Assembly: GCF_900166655.1 (NCBI RefSeq)
Contig: NZ_FVZB01000006.1
Span: forward strand, 806,001-870,000
Direction: 5' to 3'
Origin: Halobacillus hunanensis
GTDB lineage: Bacteria > Bacillota > Bacilli > Bacillales > Halobacillaceae
Length of the DNA: 64,000 nucleotides
Positions 1 through 7,810 of the stretch are shown one piece after another (position 1 is the first letter of the stretch; every line of letters begins with the position of its first letter). The position numbers and the translations under genes are program-made. The notes beneath the pieces were generated by a model. That model did no database searches. It saw only the letters and a program-made list of their open reading frames with translations, and had not been told where the DNA came from.

Positions 1-698
1 TGGCCCTCCACGACATACTGTGCATTTTCCGAGAAGTAGTAGACCATCGATTGATCGTAGTGCTTTTTAATCTCCCGGTAGCCATCCTTGAGATTAAGTT
101 CTTGTGGCTTCTGTGCACCTGACGCAACCAGGTGCACTAAGTTGGCATCGATCAATTGATGGGATAACTTCTTGACTTTGCTGCCGTGCTTCCCTAGTAG
201 GCTGCCAGCTGTAATTTGAACAAATGCGCCATTTTTCACGAGGGAATACAGTAGATTCGGCTGCTCGATGATTTGTTCGTTTCGTTCGGAATGGACGATG
301 ATCGGCTGATACCCTTCTACCTGCATGTTGAATAAGAGGGTATTCAAGTATCCCGGCACGTGGTCATGAGGCAGATCGATTAATACATAATCCCCTTCAT
401 TGACGGTTAGAATCTCATCGTTCCGGAGCGCCTCTACTAGATCTGCATATGCGCGTGTTTCCTGACCGGGCAGAACCGTAAGCGGAATGTCGCGTTCCTC
501 TAATTCCCGATTCAACTCCCTGACCTGAATCAGAATTGTGTTCTTATCATTAACGTGACCCCCATTGTTATAATGCGGAGCCGCTACAACTGTCTCTATT
601 CCATCCTTTACGGCTTTCTCTGCCATTTTTATACTATGTTCCATCGTCGAAGGTCCCTCATCAACGCCTGGAAGAATATGAGTGTGAATATCTATCAT
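1..698 (-). CDS. ywqE: YwqE/CpsB-type protein-tyrosine phosphatase (3' end cut by window)
   Basis: The first 232 codons of a PHP-fold, metal-dependent phosphatase of the CpsB/YwqE family; the last 20 or so residues lie outside the window. The protein begins MIDIHTHILPGVDEGP, the HTH metal motif at residues 5-7 being typical of the family, and a second cluster (APHYNNGG) follows near residue 40. Family members dephosphorylate the BY-kinase that controls capsule or exopolysaccharide synthesis and are usually encoded beside wzz/wze-like genes, so an EPS cluster probably continues to the left. The ATG at 698 follows AAGGGGAG. The SinR-like genes just upstream suggest biofilm-type control, which is inference. 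Confidence 0.88.
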   Translation of the reverse strand, partial: MIDIHTHILPGVDEGPSTMEHSIKMAEKAVKDGIETVVAAPHYNNGGHVNDKNTILIQVRELNRELEERDIPLTVLPGQETRAYADLVEALRNDEILTVNEGDYVLIDLPHDHVPGYLNTLLFNMQVEGYQPIIVHSERNEQIIEQPNLLYSLVKNGAFVQITAGSLLGKHGSKVKKLSHQLIDANLVHLVASGAQKPQELNLKDGYREIKKHYDQSMVYYFSENAQYVVEG

Positions 699-894
699 TT
701 GCTAACATCATCTCCCCTTAGAAATTCCATACCTATTTTATTTATCTAGTAAGCTCGTAATGTTTTATATATGTCTAACCATTACACCTCTGACTCATTA
801 CTCCATCCATTACCTTCATTTCTACCTGGGCAAACATCGGCGTCCTCTCACCGCTTAGGGATTATGCACCATTTTGACATTGAGATTTTTACAA

Positions 895-926
895 TAAAAA
901 AAGAAGCAATCCCATACAGGTTGCTT
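895..926 (-). terminator. Intrinsic terminator after the first SinR-like gene
   Basis: Imperfect hairpin (904-912 with 918-926), followed on the minus strand by a T-rich run, placed directly after the stop of the gene at 928-1242. Confidence 0.6.
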
Positions 927-927
927 T

Positions 928-1242
928 CTACCCATCCATATCTTGATTCCGCTTTAAATATTCACGGAACTTTTCCTTCGATACTCCCAACCTCTGTGCC
1001 TCTTGAATTAAATTTTTCCATCCTTCATCAAGGAAGTCTTCATTCGTTTCCCCATAAAGCAGATAATTGAGGGATACATCAAGTTCTTTAGCGACTCTCT
1101 CTAAAAACTGTATAGTAGGGTTGGTTTGTCTGTTTCGTTCTATTGAGCTTACATAAGATTTGGCGAATCCCGACCGCTCTGCTAGTTCGGAAAGAGTCAT
1201 CTTCCTCTTTTTCCTTATTTCTTTGATGTGTTCACCAATCAC
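928..1242 (-). CDS. SinR-like XRE-family repressor (paralogue 1)
   Basis: A 104-residue protein with an N-terminal XRE helix-turn-helix (residues 5-60; recognition segment around SGFAKSYVSSIERNRQTNP) and a C-terminal Sin-type dimerisation segment (about residues 72-97, GWKNLIQEAQRLGVSKEKF). SinR in B. subtilis represses the eps and tapA matrix operons and is titrated by SinI through this same C-terminal fold. The gene lies between a YwqE-like phosphatase and a second SinR-like gene, so it may regulate surface polysaccharide locally. The start is a GTG nine bases after AAAGGAGG. It lacks the FNKWK-like tail of its neighbour. No SinI is visible nearby. Confidence 0.85.
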   Translation of the reverse strand: MIGEHIKEIRKKRKMTLSELAERSGFAKSYVSSIERNRQTNPTIQFLERVAKELDVSLNYLLYGETNEDFLDEGWKNLIQEAQRLGVSKEKFREYLKRNQDMDG

Positions 1243-1384
1243 TTTCAGGAACCTCCTTTGTTAATAAAATTGTTCAAATATATCGGTAAAAATTGATTTT
1301 TGAATGGAAATTAGCTGGAGTTTGGTATACATTATCACACTTTAATGCAGTAAACCAACATTTAACATACACCTTTTTTTTCAC

Positions 1385-1415
1385 ACAAAAAAAGCGCCGG
1401 CTTTAAACCAGCACT
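1385..1415 (-). terminator. Intrinsic terminator after the second SinR-like gene
   Basis: An 8-bp stem (1393-1400 with 1408-1415, GC-rich, two wobbles) is followed on the minus strand by eight Ts; it lies 15 bp after the stop at 1431. Confidence 0.85.
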
Positions 1416-1430
1416 TTTGACTCTCATATT

Positions 1431-1760
1431 TTATGACTTTTGGTTGATTTTCCATTTATTAAACTCTAAATAATCGCGGAATTGTTCTTTGGAGATTCCA
1501 GAATTCATAGCTTCGTGGACGAGATCAAGCCAATCGTCATCTAAGCTTTCCTCTTTAGCGGACGTTTCTCCGTGGAGCAGATAGTTGATTGAGATGTCCA
1601 GTTCTTTGGAGATCTTTTCTAGAAATTGGACGGATGGGTTGGTTTGCAGGTTTCGTTCAATAGAACTGAGGTAAGACTTGGCTACACCTGCTCGATCGGC
1701 CAGTTCAGACAAGGACATGTGGCGGTCTTTACGGATTTGTTGAATGCGGCTACCGATCAT
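1431..1760 (-). CDS. sinR: SinR-like XRE-family repressor (paralogue 2, closer to SinR)
   Basis: A 109-residue protein that begins MIGSRIQQIRKDRHMSLSE and aligns along its length with B. subtilis SinR: HTH at residues 5-60 (GVAKSYLSSIERNLQTNP is nearly identical) and a C-terminal SinI-binding/dimerisation helix pair (DDDWLDLVHEAMNSGISK ... FNKWK). The start is the ATG at 1760, preceded by AGGTGAAAG; an upstream in-frame ATG would add 15 residues without a ribosome binding site. The two paralogues are in tandem and each has its own terminator, so they are separate transcription units. The symbol is given by similarity; true orthology would need a tree. Confidence 0.82.
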   Translation of the reverse strand: MIGSRIQQIRKDRHMSLSELADRAGVAKSYLSSIERNLQTNPSVQFLEKISKELDISINYLLHGETSAKEESLDDDWLDLVHEAMNSGISKEQFRDYLEFNKWKINQKS

Positions 1761-1805
1761 GCTTTCACCTACTTTCTTAATTAACAAAAGTATAGCATAA
1801 TTCAT

Positions 1806-2286
1806 CCCCGTGTTCTATTTAAAGTACGAAAATCGTCAACTTGTCCTAGGTCGCGGAATTATTGTAAGACTTTTTGCTTGAAAAATTGATTTTTTACTAG
1901 TTGTTTCGATTAGATTCTCTTGAAGGGCTGTCGAATGATGAACAGTTATGGGTGCTAGTTGCAACGTTGCAGTGGTCATTTAGGAGGGTGGTGTTCTTTA
2001 TTGGAGACAGGGAAGGATTTAAGTGGGTAGATTATACCCTGTATATGACCAGATGGAATGGCAGATGCTTTCTTTGCAACTTTTTATCTCGCATTAACTG
2101 GCAGTAAAACCCCCAAGATTTTATTATAAACGAGGAGTCTAAGTGGGGATCAACTGCCAGTAATGTCCGATTGGTTCAACTAACCATCAGTGGGAATAGA
2201 AGAAAACTCCACTTATGGAAGTTTCACTTTATAAAGAAGGTGTGTTCTTGGTTATACTAAGGGGTAGATCAATTCGGTGAGTACAT
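1806..2286. other. Non-coding gap with one inverted repeat
   Basis: No convincing gene. An open frame at 1901-2107 (+) has no ribosome binding site and no recognisable family. An inverted repeat (2092-2104 with 2155-2166; arms CATTAACTGGCAG and CTGCCAGTAATG, one base missing) encloses a 50-bp spacer; its role is unknown. Confidence 0.4.
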
Positions 2287-2302
2287 AGGAGGCGTGAACG
2301 GT

Positions 2303-3007
2303 ATGAGTGATGAGTTAGTGGAGCGATTTGAGCTGGCGTTTAATCAGATTCACCAGCATTTGAAGGAGATGAATCGTTTTCCCAAGAACGATAATTTCGC
2401 AGAGCTGTTGAATCATTCGAAGGATCGCGGTGTGATTCGGGAATTCTATGATGTGCTGCGGCAATATGCGAAACTGCGGAATGCGATTGTGCATGAGCGT
2501 GTGCGTGATGGATATTACATTGCATCCCCTCATGTAGAGGTTGTGGAGGAGCTTGAACAAATTAAACAAACGCTTGACCAACCACCACTCGGGCTTGATG
2601 TAGCAACGCGTCCGGTGATGTTTTTCTATGAAGAAACAGAGCTGCTTCATGTGGTGGAAGCGTTTCGGAAGCATGGGGTATCGCAGTTCCCGATCTATCG
2701 CGATGGTGCGTTTGTAGGGCTGTTGACAGATGCCGGGATCGTGCGTTGGCTTGGGGAATCGGTTGAGAGTGGAGCTGTTGCAGTCGATCATGTGACGGTT
2801 GGAGATGTGCTGCGGCACGAGAAGGTGCATAATGTGGAGTTTGTTTCGGAGACGGCGTCGGTGTTTGAGCTAGAGGACTTGTTTGAATCAAGTCATGGGG
2901 ATGGCGAGAAGCTGAAGGCTGTGATGATCACGGAGGGCGGCGATCGTGATGGGAAGCTGCTCGGGATTGTGACGCTGCTTGATTTGATTATGATGGATGA
3001 AGAGTAA
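2303..3007 (+). CDS. HEPN-like N-terminal domain fused to a CBS pair
   Basis: A 234-residue soluble protein. Residues 1-95 are helical and contain QYAKLRNAIVHERV, which matches the R-N-x3-H (Rx4H) signature of HEPN domains, many of which are ribonucleases or ribonuclease-derived. Residues 100-234 form a CBS pair (PVMFFYEETELLHVVEAFRKHGVSQFPIYRDGAFVGLLTD and a second repeat ending KLLGIVTLLDLI), a fold that usually binds adenine nucleotides. A nucleotide-gated HEPN enzyme is an inference. The ATG at 2303 was chosen because AGGAGG at 2287-2292 lies 10 bases upstream; the in-frame GTG at 2294 is too close. The gene stands alone. Confidence 0.72.
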   Translation: MSDELVERFELAFNQIHQHLKEMNRFPKNDNFAELLNHSKDRGVIREFYDVLRQYAKLRNAIVHERVRDGYYIASPHVEVVEELEQIKQTLDQPPLGLDVATRPVMFFYEETELLHVVEAFRKHGVSQFPIYRDGAFVGLLTDAGIVRWLGESVESGAVAVDHVTVGDVLRHEKVHNVEFVSETASVFELEDLFESSHGDGEKLKAVMITEGGDRDGKLLGIVTLLDLIMMDEE

Positions 3008-3205
3008 ACAAAAAAGACCTACTCTGGTCCGCATTGATAAGAGGCGTGGTAGGTTCGATACAAATAAATCTTGCATTAAAAGAAACTCCTTATCTTATCA
3101 AGTTCCCGAGCTACAGGAATAAATGCAACAAGCATACCAAAGACACTTCCCTTCCCTACTACAATCTTCCATAGCGGTTTCCTTTTTATAGTCTCAGATA
3201 CAAGG

Positions 3206-3520
3206 TTAGGACACATATAAAAAAATCGATGTGAACCATAGCACAAGGGCTTCCTTCTGATCTTGAATCTGAGCGATCAAGAAGTCCACTTTCCATACCT
3301 CTTCTGCTGGCGGTGAGTATCGAATCTCTTTCTCTTCAGCACCTATCGCGTTATAGGATTGGATGAGAAGAGCATCTTTTTGTTTGGAAATCACCTCATA
3401 ACCGTTGGGAAGATAAGAGATTTTGTAGGTCATGAGGTAGGAAAGCAGGAGACCGGCTAAAACAAATCCAACCCTCAATAAATAGATTCTAATCTTCTTT
3501 ACAGTCGACTCGCCGATCAT
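3206..3520 (-). CDS. Small membrane protein, unknown function
   Basis: A 104-residue protein with one clear membrane segment (residues 12-32, YLLRVGFVLAGLLLSYLMTY), an outward-type middle part and a short hydrophobic C-terminus (ALVLWFTSIFLYVS). I do not recognise a family. The ribosome binding site is weak (GTGGTG), which lowers confidence in the start. It is oriented against the DUF3231 gene on its right. Confidence 0.5.
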   Translation of the reverse strand: MIGESTVKKIRIYLLRVGFVLAGLLLSYLMTYKISYLPNGYEVISKQKDALLIQSYNAIGAEEKEIRYSPPAEEVWKVDFLIAQIQDQKEALVLWFTSIFLYVS

Positions 3521-3682
3521 TTTAGCACCACGCTTATTTCAGAATAGTTCTTTCCCTCCTTTATACGAAAAGTTTTACGAAAGGTTTCAGACTCCTCCTA
3601 TACGTCCTCTCTAATGAATAAACCTTCCTATTAGACAAATGCTAGGACAAGAAGGTGACTGTCTAAATGGAGGAATTAGATC

Positions 3683-4690
3683 ATGACTATAGATCAAAAT
3701 ATCAAACTGACTTCTGCAGAGCTTTCCCAGCTTTGGTCGGCTTATTTGAACGACACGTTGGCCATTTGTGAAATCGAATACTACCTGAAAACGGTTGAGG
3801 ATGAGGAGATCAAGAAACTTCTTTCTATGGGATTGCAGGATTCAAAAGCACATATCGACAGATTAACTGCTATTTTCAACAGAAATCGTTATCCAGTTCC
3901 CAAGGGATTTAATAAAGAAGATGATGTGAATATGAATGCACCGCAATTATTTTCCGATGTATATGTGTTAAATTGGCTGAATCAATTCGGAAAATTGGGT
4001 GTTGATGCCTATAGTGCCAGTGTAAACGTTGTGACTAGAGAATATATTCAAGACTATTTCAGCGAATGTCTGTCTCAATCGAACGAAATGGTTAGAATGA
4101 CGAATGAGCTTCTGCTTGCTAAAGGGCTGTATATGCGTCCACCTCGCCTGCCTGCACCTAATCACGTTGATTTTGTTAAATCTCAACAGTTTCTAGCAGG
4201 GTGGTTTGGCGATATTCGTCCTTTAACAGCACTTGAAATTACAAATTTGCACGGAAATATCCAGCGTAACGCCCTTGGAATAGTTACGATGCAGGGGTTT
4301 GCTCAAACAGCGCAGTCAAAGGAAACAGGCCGCTATTTAACAAGAGGAAAACAAATTGCAAAGAAACATACCGAACTATTTAGTTCCGTTATGCGAAAAG
4401 ATGACCTGCCTGCACCGATGACCTGGAGTGATGAAGTAACAAATTCAACGGCAAACGTTTTTTCAGACAAGTTAATGTTGTATAAATCATCTATTCTGAC
4501 AGGAATTAGCATGGGGTATTACGGGGCTAGTATGGCTGCGATCCAACGGCGTGATTTAGGGGTTCAATATGCCAGATTAATTGCTGAAATTGCTAAGTTC
4601 GCTGAGGACGGGGCTAACCTTTTGATCAAGAATGGATGGTTGGAAGAACCCCCGCGTGCAGCCGACCGTGATGAATTAGCTAACACGTAG
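3683..4690 (+). CDS. DUF3231 protein, spore-coat (CotF)-like, copy 1
   Basis: A 335-residue protein made of two similar ferritin-like four-helix halves (about 8-165 and 172-330), as in the DUF3231 family, whose members are common in sporulating Bacillaceae and related to coat protein CotF. Repeated marks are TSAELSQLWSAY at the start, the PVPKGF segment, LYMRPPRLP in the linker and a second half ending NGWLEEPPRAADR. A role in the spore coat or forespore is inferred from the family; biochemical function is unknown. GGAGGA lies eight bases before the ATG. Two paralogues lie at 15-17 kb. The next gene follows after 10 bp and is probably co-transcribed. Confidence 0.85.
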   Translation: MTIDQNIKLTSAELSQLWSAYLNDTLAICEIEYYLKTVEDEEIKKLLSMGLQDSKAHIDRLTAIFNRNRYPVPKGFNKEDDVNMNAPQLFSDVYVLNWLNQFGKLGVDAYSASVNVVTREYIQDYFSECLSQSNEMVRMTNELLLAKGLYMRPPRLPAPNHVDFVKSQQFLAGWFGDIRPLTALEITNLHGNIQRNALGIVTMQGFAQTAQSKETGRYLTRGKQIAKKHTELFSSVMRKDDLPAPMTWSDEVTNSTANVFSDKLMLYKSSILTGISMGYYGASMAAIQRRDLGVQYARLIAEIAKFAEDGANLLIKNGWLEEPPRAADRDELANT

Positions 4691-4700
4691 GCGCTCTGTG

Positions 4701-5183
4701 ATGGCTAATAAGGCTGCGTTGGAAAAACTTTTATGGAGTATTGCACTCCCGGGATTGGGTCAGCTGTTAAACCATAAGTATGTGAAAGGTATCCTTCTGC
4801 TGATTGCTGAATTTGTAGTGAATGTGATGAGTCGCTTTAATGAGGTCATTTTATTGAGTTTTCATGGGCAGACGGAAGAGGCTGTTAACATGGCTAACTA
4901 TGGATGGTTAATGTTTTATCCTTGCTTGTATTTCTTTGCCATCTGGGATGCTTATAAGGACGCCGGGGGTGGAAAGGACATCTTTTCTTTTATCCCATTT
5001 GTTTCTACGGCTTATGTTGTTACGGTAGGGGTTATTTATTCGCCGAGCTTCACTCTATTTGGAATCTTGTTTGGACCTGTTTGGCTGCCGATTCTGTTTG
5101 TGATTCCTGGTTTGCTCCTTGGGCTCCTGGTTCGAATTCTGTTGGTGAAAATGATTCACAATCGTCAGAGGTCTAATACATAG
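4701..5183 (+). CDS. Multi-pass membrane protein, unknown
   Basis: A 160-residue integral membrane protein with four or five hydrophobic segments. The N-terminus (WSIALPGLGQLLNHKYVKG) carries a P-G-x-G-Q-x-x-x-x-x-Y pattern also seen in TM2/DUF5683-like proteins of Firmicutes. It begins 10 bp after the DUF3231 gene, either at GTG 4698 or at ATG 4701, without a strong ribosome binding site, suggesting translational coupling. The link to spore-coat biology is by neighbourhood only. Confidence 0.6.
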   Translation: MANKAALEKLLWSIALPGLGQLLNHKYVKGILLLIAEFVVNVMSRFNEVILLSFHGQTEEAVNMANYGWLMFYPCLYFFAIWDAYKDAGGGKDIFSFIPFVSTAYVVTVGVIYSPSFTLFGILFGPVWLPILFVIPGLLLGLLVRILLVKMIHNRQRSNT

Positions 5184-5203
5184 TACCTCGGTCAAAAAAT
5201 ATA

Positions 5204-5241
5204 CCCGCACTGTTTCTGGAGTATGAAACGTGGGGTTTTTT
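5204..5241 (+). terminator. Intrinsic terminator after the DUF3231 operon
   Basis: A hairpin (CCCGCAC-TGTTTC with GAAAC-GTGGGG) is followed by TTTTTTC, 20 bp after the stop at 5183. Confidence 0.75.
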
Positions 5242-5260
5242 CAACTCTTTACAAGCATAA

Positions 5261-5295
5261 AAAGCTAACCTCTCTGCTTTTTAAACAGAGAGGTT
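5261..5295 (-). terminator. Intrinsic terminator serving the MerR gene
   Basis: A perfect 10-bp stem (5267-5276 with 5286-5295, AACCTCTCTG/CAGAGAGGTT); on the minus strand it is followed by AGCTTTTTATG. Confidence 0.75.
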
Positions 5296-5386
5296 CGTAT
5301 AGTGGAAAGCCTAAGCATGATAGAATTTGACAAATGTCACAGTATAACTGACTAGAAATCCTCTGAAGTCGTCCTCCACCTCACTT

Positions 5387-6136
5387 TTATTTACTATGGC
5401 GATCGGCGAACAGGGCCATCGCGTCGCGCATAAATGCTGCCAGGCCTTCTCCATACTGGTCGATGTTGTTCGTGAACCGCTCATCATCGACATAAAGCTG
5501 GCCGATGCCTTTGAATTTCATGAGATCATCGTTGTTGATGCTGTCGTTCAAGAAAAAGTACCATTCTTTAATGGCGGTTTGGGCTGCGTCTGAATCTGGG
5601 GAGTCGTGACGCAGACTGGCCAATTTGCGATAAATTGTATCCATTTGTCTCGACATGTGATCTTTTTCCTGCTGAGACATCTTGTTGAACTTCGCATTCG
5701 ACTGATCGACAGCTTCATCGCCCCATCGCTCGCGAGCCTCCTGTTCGTATGGGTTACGGGTAAAGTCAAAGCCTTCAAATTTATCTTTGTTCGTCATATG
5801 AATCTCTCCTTTCTGTTGTTGAATCGTCTTCTCCACCGTCCGGATCATCCCGTCGAGTCGGCGTCGTTTCTCAAGCAGCATTTTCCGATGCAGTTGCAGA
5901 GCTTCCTGCTGGTTGAACTCCGGATTTGTGATAATCTCCTTAATTTTTTTCAAAGGAAAACCGAGCTCTCGGAAAAATAAAATCTGCTGCAGCGTTTCTA
6001 GATCCTGATTGGAGTAGAGCCGGTAGCCTGCTTCGGTCGTATCCTCTGGCGACAGCAGATCGATGTTGTCGTAATGATGAAGCGTGCGGATACTGATTCC
6101 AACGAGTTCGGCAACTTCTTTCACTTTCATCGGCAT
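5387..6136 (-). CDS. MerR-family regulator with TipAS ligand-binding domain
   Basis: A 249-residue regulator. Residues 1-75 are a MerR winged helix (KVKEVAELVGISIRTLHHYDNIDLLSP, then AGYRLYSNQDLETLQQILFFRELGFPLKKI), residues 80-112 a dimerisation coiled coil, and residues 113-249 a TipAS drug-binding domain. The family includes Mta of B. subtilis, which activates multidrug efflux after binding a ligand and twisting a promoter with a long spacer. The length matches Mta. No transporter lies beside it apart from a small DUF4260 gene, so its target is unknown. Start ATG 6136 follows GGAG at moderate spacing. Confidence 0.88.
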   Translation of the reverse strand: MPMKVKEVAELVGISIRTLHHYDNIDLLSPEDTTEAGYRLYSNQDLETLQQILFFRELGFPLKKIKEIITNPEFNQQEALQLHRKMLLEKRRRLDGMIRTVEKTIQQQKGEIHMTNKDKFEGFDFTRNPYEQEARERWGDEAVDQSNAKFNKMSQQEKDHMSRQMDTIYRKLASLRHDSPDSDAAQTAIKEWYFFLNDSINNDDLMKFKGIGQLYVDDERFTNNIDQYGEGLAAFMRDAMALFADRHSK

Positions 6137-6222
6137 CTTTAACGATCTCCTTTCATTCGAGTTCGTTTCGCCTCCTCACTGATTGACTATAAGGTGTGAC
6201 GTTACGTGAGGGTCAATAGGTG

Positions 6223-6576
6223 TTATGAAATTTTTTGTAAATGAGTGGTCTTCGGGTCTGTTGGTTCCTTCAATCCATATCCAATCATGCGATCCATGGC
6301 GATGTGGGCGATCCAAATCAGTCCTAGACTGAGCATGATCGATGTTGGTTGAAAGGTGTTTGCGATGAGGATGAGGAGCAACGGTGGTGTATAAGTGTGG
6401 AAAGAATTGTATAGGTAAGCTCCTAGTTTATGGTTATACAGGTAGCCGAGTGCTGAGAGGTCAGGTGTTAACAGTAATAGAACGAACATCCACCAGCTTG
6501 ATTCGATTGCAGCATAGAAGTAGATGGAAGTGATTAGCATGATAAGTCCTTCTATATGTAATAATCGTTTGTTCAT
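6223..6576 (-). CDS. DUF4260 family membrane protein
   Basis: A 117-residue protein with about four membrane helices and the family-typical stretch LLTPDLSALGYLYNHKLGAYLYN and a C-terminal IAHIAMDRMIGYGLK. Function is unknown. GGAGGG lies eight bases before the ATG. It is transcribed towards the MerR gene, with 86 bp between them, so a common transcript is possible. Confidence 0.8.
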   Translation of the reverse strand: MNKRLLHIEGLIMLITSIYFYAAIESSWWMFVLLLLTPDLSALGYLYNHKLGAYLYNSFHTYTPPLLLILIANTFQPTSIMLSLGLIWIAHIAMDRMIGYGLKEPTDPKTTHLQKIS

Positions 6577-6680
6577 TTGGGTTCCCTCCTCGATATATAT
6601 ATTCTACTTAGTTGGCGGAACCCCTTTATTGTTTTGATCCAATATTTGGGTGGAAGTTTTTGAGATAGGGCGTAATGTTC

Positions 6681-6806
6681 GTTGGGGACGAATGTTTAAA
6701 CGTTAGGGGCGAATCCTGCCGCGTTAGGGAAGAATGTTAACTCGTTAGGGCGCTATCCCACTGAGTTAGGGCATAATCGATTAGCGTTACCCCACTATCC
6801 TATTCC
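6681..6806. repeat. Degenerate 21-bp tandem repeat, array A (6 units)
   Basis: Six units, each exactly 21 bp, start at 6681, 6702, 6723, 6744, 6765 and 6786. The conserved core is GTTAGGG followed by a looser NNNAAT; the remaining positions have diverged. A shortened unit may precede them at 6664-6680. No gene overlaps the array. See the finding on the array family. Confidence 0.9.
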
Positions 6807-6816
6807 ATAAGTAAAA

Positions 6817-6865
6817 AACTACCACCTCAGGTCATCCAGATTCTGGATGACCTGAGGTGGTAGTT
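6817..6865. repeat. 39-bp palindrome family, copy 1, terminator-like
   Basis: Arms CCACCTCAGGTCATCCA and its exact complement around loop GATTC (6822-6860), with copy-specific outer pairs AACTA/TAGTT. It lies 22 bp past the stop of the yetF-like gene and is followed in that direction by TAGTTTTTTAC, so it can end that transcript. Confidence 0.92.
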
Positions 6866-6882
6866 AATGGGATAAGTATAGA

Positions 6883-7581
6883 TTAATGAAGGGTGTTCCC
6901 TTTATCTACATGCAGCGTGCCGTCTTGCTGGACTTCTGCGTAAAATACATCGGCTGGGGAATTCACTCCGGCTTGTTTCAGTTGTTGCTCCAGCCACTTT
7001 TCGTCAAGATGCAGCTTCGATAAGTTTTTGGTATTCACCGCACCATCAGAGATCACTTCAGCAGCAACCGGGTACACGTTGGGGGTTGTTGGTACTCGGT
7101 TCATATCGCCTTTGGTCAGCGGCTGTTGAAGACCTTTTTTCAAGACAGAAAGTTTTCCATTCGTTTCAAAAATAGCATAGTCGACATCTTTTATTTGGAA
7201 AACGTTATGCTGCTGCCTTAGCATTACCCTCAAGGTATCTATATCCAACCGTGCCTTACGAAGTGCATCTACCGCCACTTGACCATCTTTAATGATGATC
7301 AACGGATCTCCGTTCGTTACTTTCCGGAGCGTTTTAGATTTAATATCCAGGACGCTCATGAGCAATGTAAAGGTAGCCCACCCTGCTAAGGCGATTACAC
7401 CATTACGGATACTTAAATCCTGGTTGACAGCAAGACTTCCAGCAATCGTACCAATCGCAATGGCTGAAATAAAATTAAAAAATGTCATCTGGCTGATTTC
7501 TTTTCGGCCAACTATTCGAGCCAAACAAAATAATACGATGAAAGATATTGCGATCCGCAGAACTAACTCCCAAATTCCCAT
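6883..7581 (-). CDS. DUF421/YetF-domain membrane protein
   Basis: A 232-residue protein with three N-terminal membrane helices (residues 1-75, including GRKEISQMTFFNFISAIAIG) and a cytoplasmic YetF/DUF421 domain (about 85-225, with GDPLIIIKDGQV and LDEKWLEQQLKQAG). B. subtilis has several paralogues (YetF, YdfS, YkjA and others), some sporulation-linked; the SpoVA-associated YetF-like proteins help germination. Function here is unknown. The ATG at 7581 has AGAGGA nine bases upstream; the in-frame GTG at 7587 is only three bases from it. Confidence 0.85.
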   Translation of the reverse strand: MGIWELVLRIAISFIVLFCLARIVGRKEISQMTFFNFISAIAIGTIAGSLAVNQDLSIRNGVIALAGWATFTLLMSVLDIKSKTLRKVTNGDPLIIIKDGQVAVDALRKARLDIDTLRVMLRQQHNVFQIKDVDYAIFETNGKLSVLKKGLQQPLTKGDMNRVPTTPNVYPVAAEVISDGAVNTKNLSKLHLDEKWLEQQLKQAGVNSPADVFYAEVQQDGTLHVDKGNTLH

Positions 7582-7810
7582 AATCACCTATCCTCTCTAA
7601 CGTACTTATTTATTTGCTAAATTCACCTTTCTATTCATTCTCGAAACCGAAACAGAATCTGCCACATGAGCTCCTCCATGGCTGATTTTCTATCCACACC
7701 TCCCTTTTGCCCTGTAACCCTGACCCTTTCTAAGTTCGACATTTTTCTTACGGGTTTCATGTATGAATTTAGCCCTAACTGGGGAAAAATGTAACGGAGG
7801 AGGTGCACGT

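Noticed and set aside
1901-2107. 68-codon plus-strand ORF
   Set aside because: No ribosome binding site, no recognisable family, biased toward chance composition.
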